Below, piece after piece: positions 4,948-6,230 of a DNA stretch of 6,230 nt. The position numbers and the translations under genes were made by a program. The notes beneath the pieces were generated by a model, which was not told where the DNA came from, did no database searches, and was given only the letters and a program-made list of their open reading frames with translations. Within the stretch, counting starts at the first letter, position 1; each line of letters starts with the position of its first letter. Origin of the DNA: CAMDHY01 sp943372725 (GTDB taxonomy: Bacteria; Pseudomonadota; Alphaproteobacteria; Rhizobiales; Segnochrobactraceae); the NCBI GenBank assembly GCA_943372725.1, contig CALRZT010000308.1, positions 1 to 6,230 on the forward strand, read 5' to 3'.

Positions 4948-6230
4948 GCGGGCCGCTCGACCTCGAGGCGGGGGCTCCGGCCCACGCCCCGAGCTACTAT
5001 GCCGCCACCGCCAACGGCATCGTCGCGCGGCCGCGGCTGGACGGCACCGTCAAGGCGGACGTCTGCGTCGTCGGCGGTGGCTACACGGGGCTGTCGGCGG
5101 CGCTGCATCTCGCCGAGGCCGGCCGCAAGGTGGTGCTGGTCGAGGCGAACCAGGTCGGCTGGGGCGCGTCGGGGCGCAACGGCGGCCAGCTCCACTCCGG
5201 CCAACGGCGCGACCAGGTCTGGCTCGAGCGTCATGTCGGCCTCGACGACGCCCGCCGGCTGTGGCGGCTCGGGGAGGATGCCAAGGCGCTGGTGCGCGGG
5301 CTGATCGACCGCCACGCCATCGATTGCGACTGGGTGCCGGGCCTGATCGACGTCGTCCACAAGGCCTCGCTCGCTGACGACGAGATCGGCTATGCCGAGA
5401 AGCTCCGGCGCGACTACGGCTACGAGGAGATCGAGGGGCTCGACCGCGACCAGGTGGCGGCGGCGATCGGCACGCCGCGTTACTTCGCCGGCTTCCGCGA
5501 CCGCGGCGCCGGCCACCTGCATCCCTTGAACTTCGCCCTCGGGCTCGCCACGGCAGCGGAAAGGGCGGGGGCGGTGCTGCACGAGCACACACGCGTCGTC
5601 CGCGTCGTCGAGGGGCGCGGCGGCGGCGTCGAGACGGACGGCGGCGGGCGGGTCGAGGCGGAGACGGTGGTGCTCGCCGGCAACGGCTACCTGTCGGGGC
5701 TCGATCCCGACGCGGAAGCGCGCGTGCTGCCGATCCGCAACTACATCCTCGCCACCGAGCCGCTCGGCCGGGCGCGCTGCGACGCGCTGATCCCGAACCG
5801 CGAGGCGGTATCGGACTCGCGCTTCGTCGTGCGCTACTGGCGGCTCAGCGGCGACGGGCGGATGCTCTTCGGCGGCGGCGAGACGTTCGGGCTCGCGGAT
5901 CCGAAGGACATGAAGGCGTTCGTCCGCCACCACATGATCGAGGTCTATCCGCAACTCGCCGACGTGCGCGTCGATTTCGCCTGGGGCGGCACCCTCGGCA
6001 TCACCCAGACGCGCACCCCGTTCCTGCGGCGGCAGCGGCCGGGGCTCTATGTCGCGGGCGGCTACTCGGGGCAGGGTGTGAGCATCGCCGTGCTCGCCGG
6101 GCAGCTGATGGCGGACGCGATCGCTGGCGACACCGGCCGCTTCGACGTCTTCGCCCGGCTTCCCGTGCCGCGCTTTCCGGGCGGACGGCGCTTCCGGGCG
6201 CCGCTCCTGTCGCTCGCGATGACGTGGTTT
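4944..6230 (+). CDS. puuB: Gamma-glutamylputrescine oxidase-like FAD enzyme (DAO family), C-terminus outside window
   Basis: The frame is open from GTG 4944 to the right edge: 429 codons without a stop. Residues 40-67 form a Rossmann FAD-binding fold, with VVGGGYTGLSAALHLAEAG and an acidic E67 at the end of the second strand. It is followed by GWGASGRNGGQ (72-82), typical of the DadA/PuuB/DAO oxidoreductases. Near the C-terminus GLYVAGGYSGQGV (about 367-379) is the second FAD-contact block, and RFPGGRRFRAPLLSLAMTW matches the characteristic PuuB tail. PuuB is about 426 residues and ends shortly after this tail, so probably only about ten codons are missing. The family oxidises gamma-glutamylputrescine to gamma-glutamyl-gamma-aminobutyraldehyde, releasing ammonia and hydrogen peroxide. 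Location after a PuuA-like ligase supports this role, though related FAD oxidases act on other secondary or primary amines. No signal peptide or membrane segment is seen, suggesting a cytoplasmic enzyme. It is translationally coupled to the aminotransferase gene. Confidence 0.9.
   Translation, partial: MSGPLDLEAGAPAHAPSYYAATANGIVARPRLDGTVKADVCVVGGGYTGLSAALHLAEAGRKVVLVEANQVGWGASGRNGGQLHSGQRRDQVWLERHVGLDDARRLWRLGEDAKALVRGLIDRHAIDCDWVPGLIDVVHKASLADDEIGYAEKLRRDYGYEEIEGLDRDQVAAAIGTPRYFAGFRDRGAGHLHPLNFALGLATAAERAGAVLHEHTRVVRVVEGRGGGVETDGGGRVEAETVVLAGNGYLSGLDPDAEARVLPIRNYILATEPLGRARCDALIPNREAVSDSRFVVRYWRLSGDGRMLFGGGETFGLADPKDMKAFVRHHMIEVYPQLADVRVDFAWGGTLGITQTRTPFLRRQRPGLYVAGGYSGQGVSIAVLAGQLMADAIAGDTGRFDVFARLPVPRFPGGRRFRAPLLSLAMTWF

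Noticed and set aside
4623..5954. A 443-codon minus-strand open frame across the aminotransferase/oxidase junction
   Set aside because: It is antisense to two genes with clear motifs and its translation has no recognisable domain.
1..6230. CRISPR arrays, tRNA or rRNA genes, insertion sequences, attachment sites
   Set aside because: I saw no spaced direct repeats, no cloverleaf or rRNA-like sequence, no transposase-like translation and no terminal inverted repeats.

Overview
The window is GC-rich bacterial chromosome with strongly G/C-biased third codon positions. The sequence resemblance and gene set (glutamine-synthetase-like enzyme, class III aminotransferase, DadA/PuuB-type FAD oxidoreductase) suggest an alphaproteobacterium, perhaps of the Rhizobiales/Hyphomicrobiales. 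That placement is an inference from gene content and composition, not from a marker gene.

Layout. (1) Positions 1-1679, minus strand: a large secreted protein with a clear signal peptide, cut off at its C-terminus by the left edge of the window. It has eight cysteines after the signal peptide and a motif resembling thaumatin-like/GH64 beta-sandwich proteins; its function is unknown. (2) Positions 1680-2071: a 392-base divergent intergenic region. It holds the ribosome binding site and a strong 12-bp stem-loop in the leader of the minus-strand gene, a second small hairpin, a weak promoter candidate, an AT-rich island with nested inverted repeats (a possible operator), and a C-rich stretch with a run of nine C before the plus-strand operon. 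(3) Positions 2072-6230, plus strand: three co-directional genes forming a polyamine catabolism operon, in the order gamma-glutamylputrescine synthetase-like (puuA/pauA/spuB family), putrescine:pyruvate aminotransferase-like (spuC family), and gamma-glutamylputrescine oxidase-like (puuB/pauB family). The last gene is cut by the right edge, probably only about ten codons before its end.

How the genes work together. The first and third enzymes form the glutamylated putrescine route: ligation of glutamate to putrescine, then oxidative deamination to gamma-glutamyl-aminobutyraldehyde. The middle gene belongs to a family that transaminates putrescine directly to 4-aminobutanal. Two entry routes to GABA therefore share one transcription unit. 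The later steps (aldehyde dehydrogenase, gamma-Glu-GABA hydrolase), any transporter and any dedicated regulator are not in the window. The first two genes are separated by 89 bases containing a hairpin; the second and third overlap by four bases (GTGA).

I do not see a clearly undescribed multi-gene system here. The items most worth a second look are the secreted cysteine-bearing protein and the structured divergent region between it and the polyamine operon.
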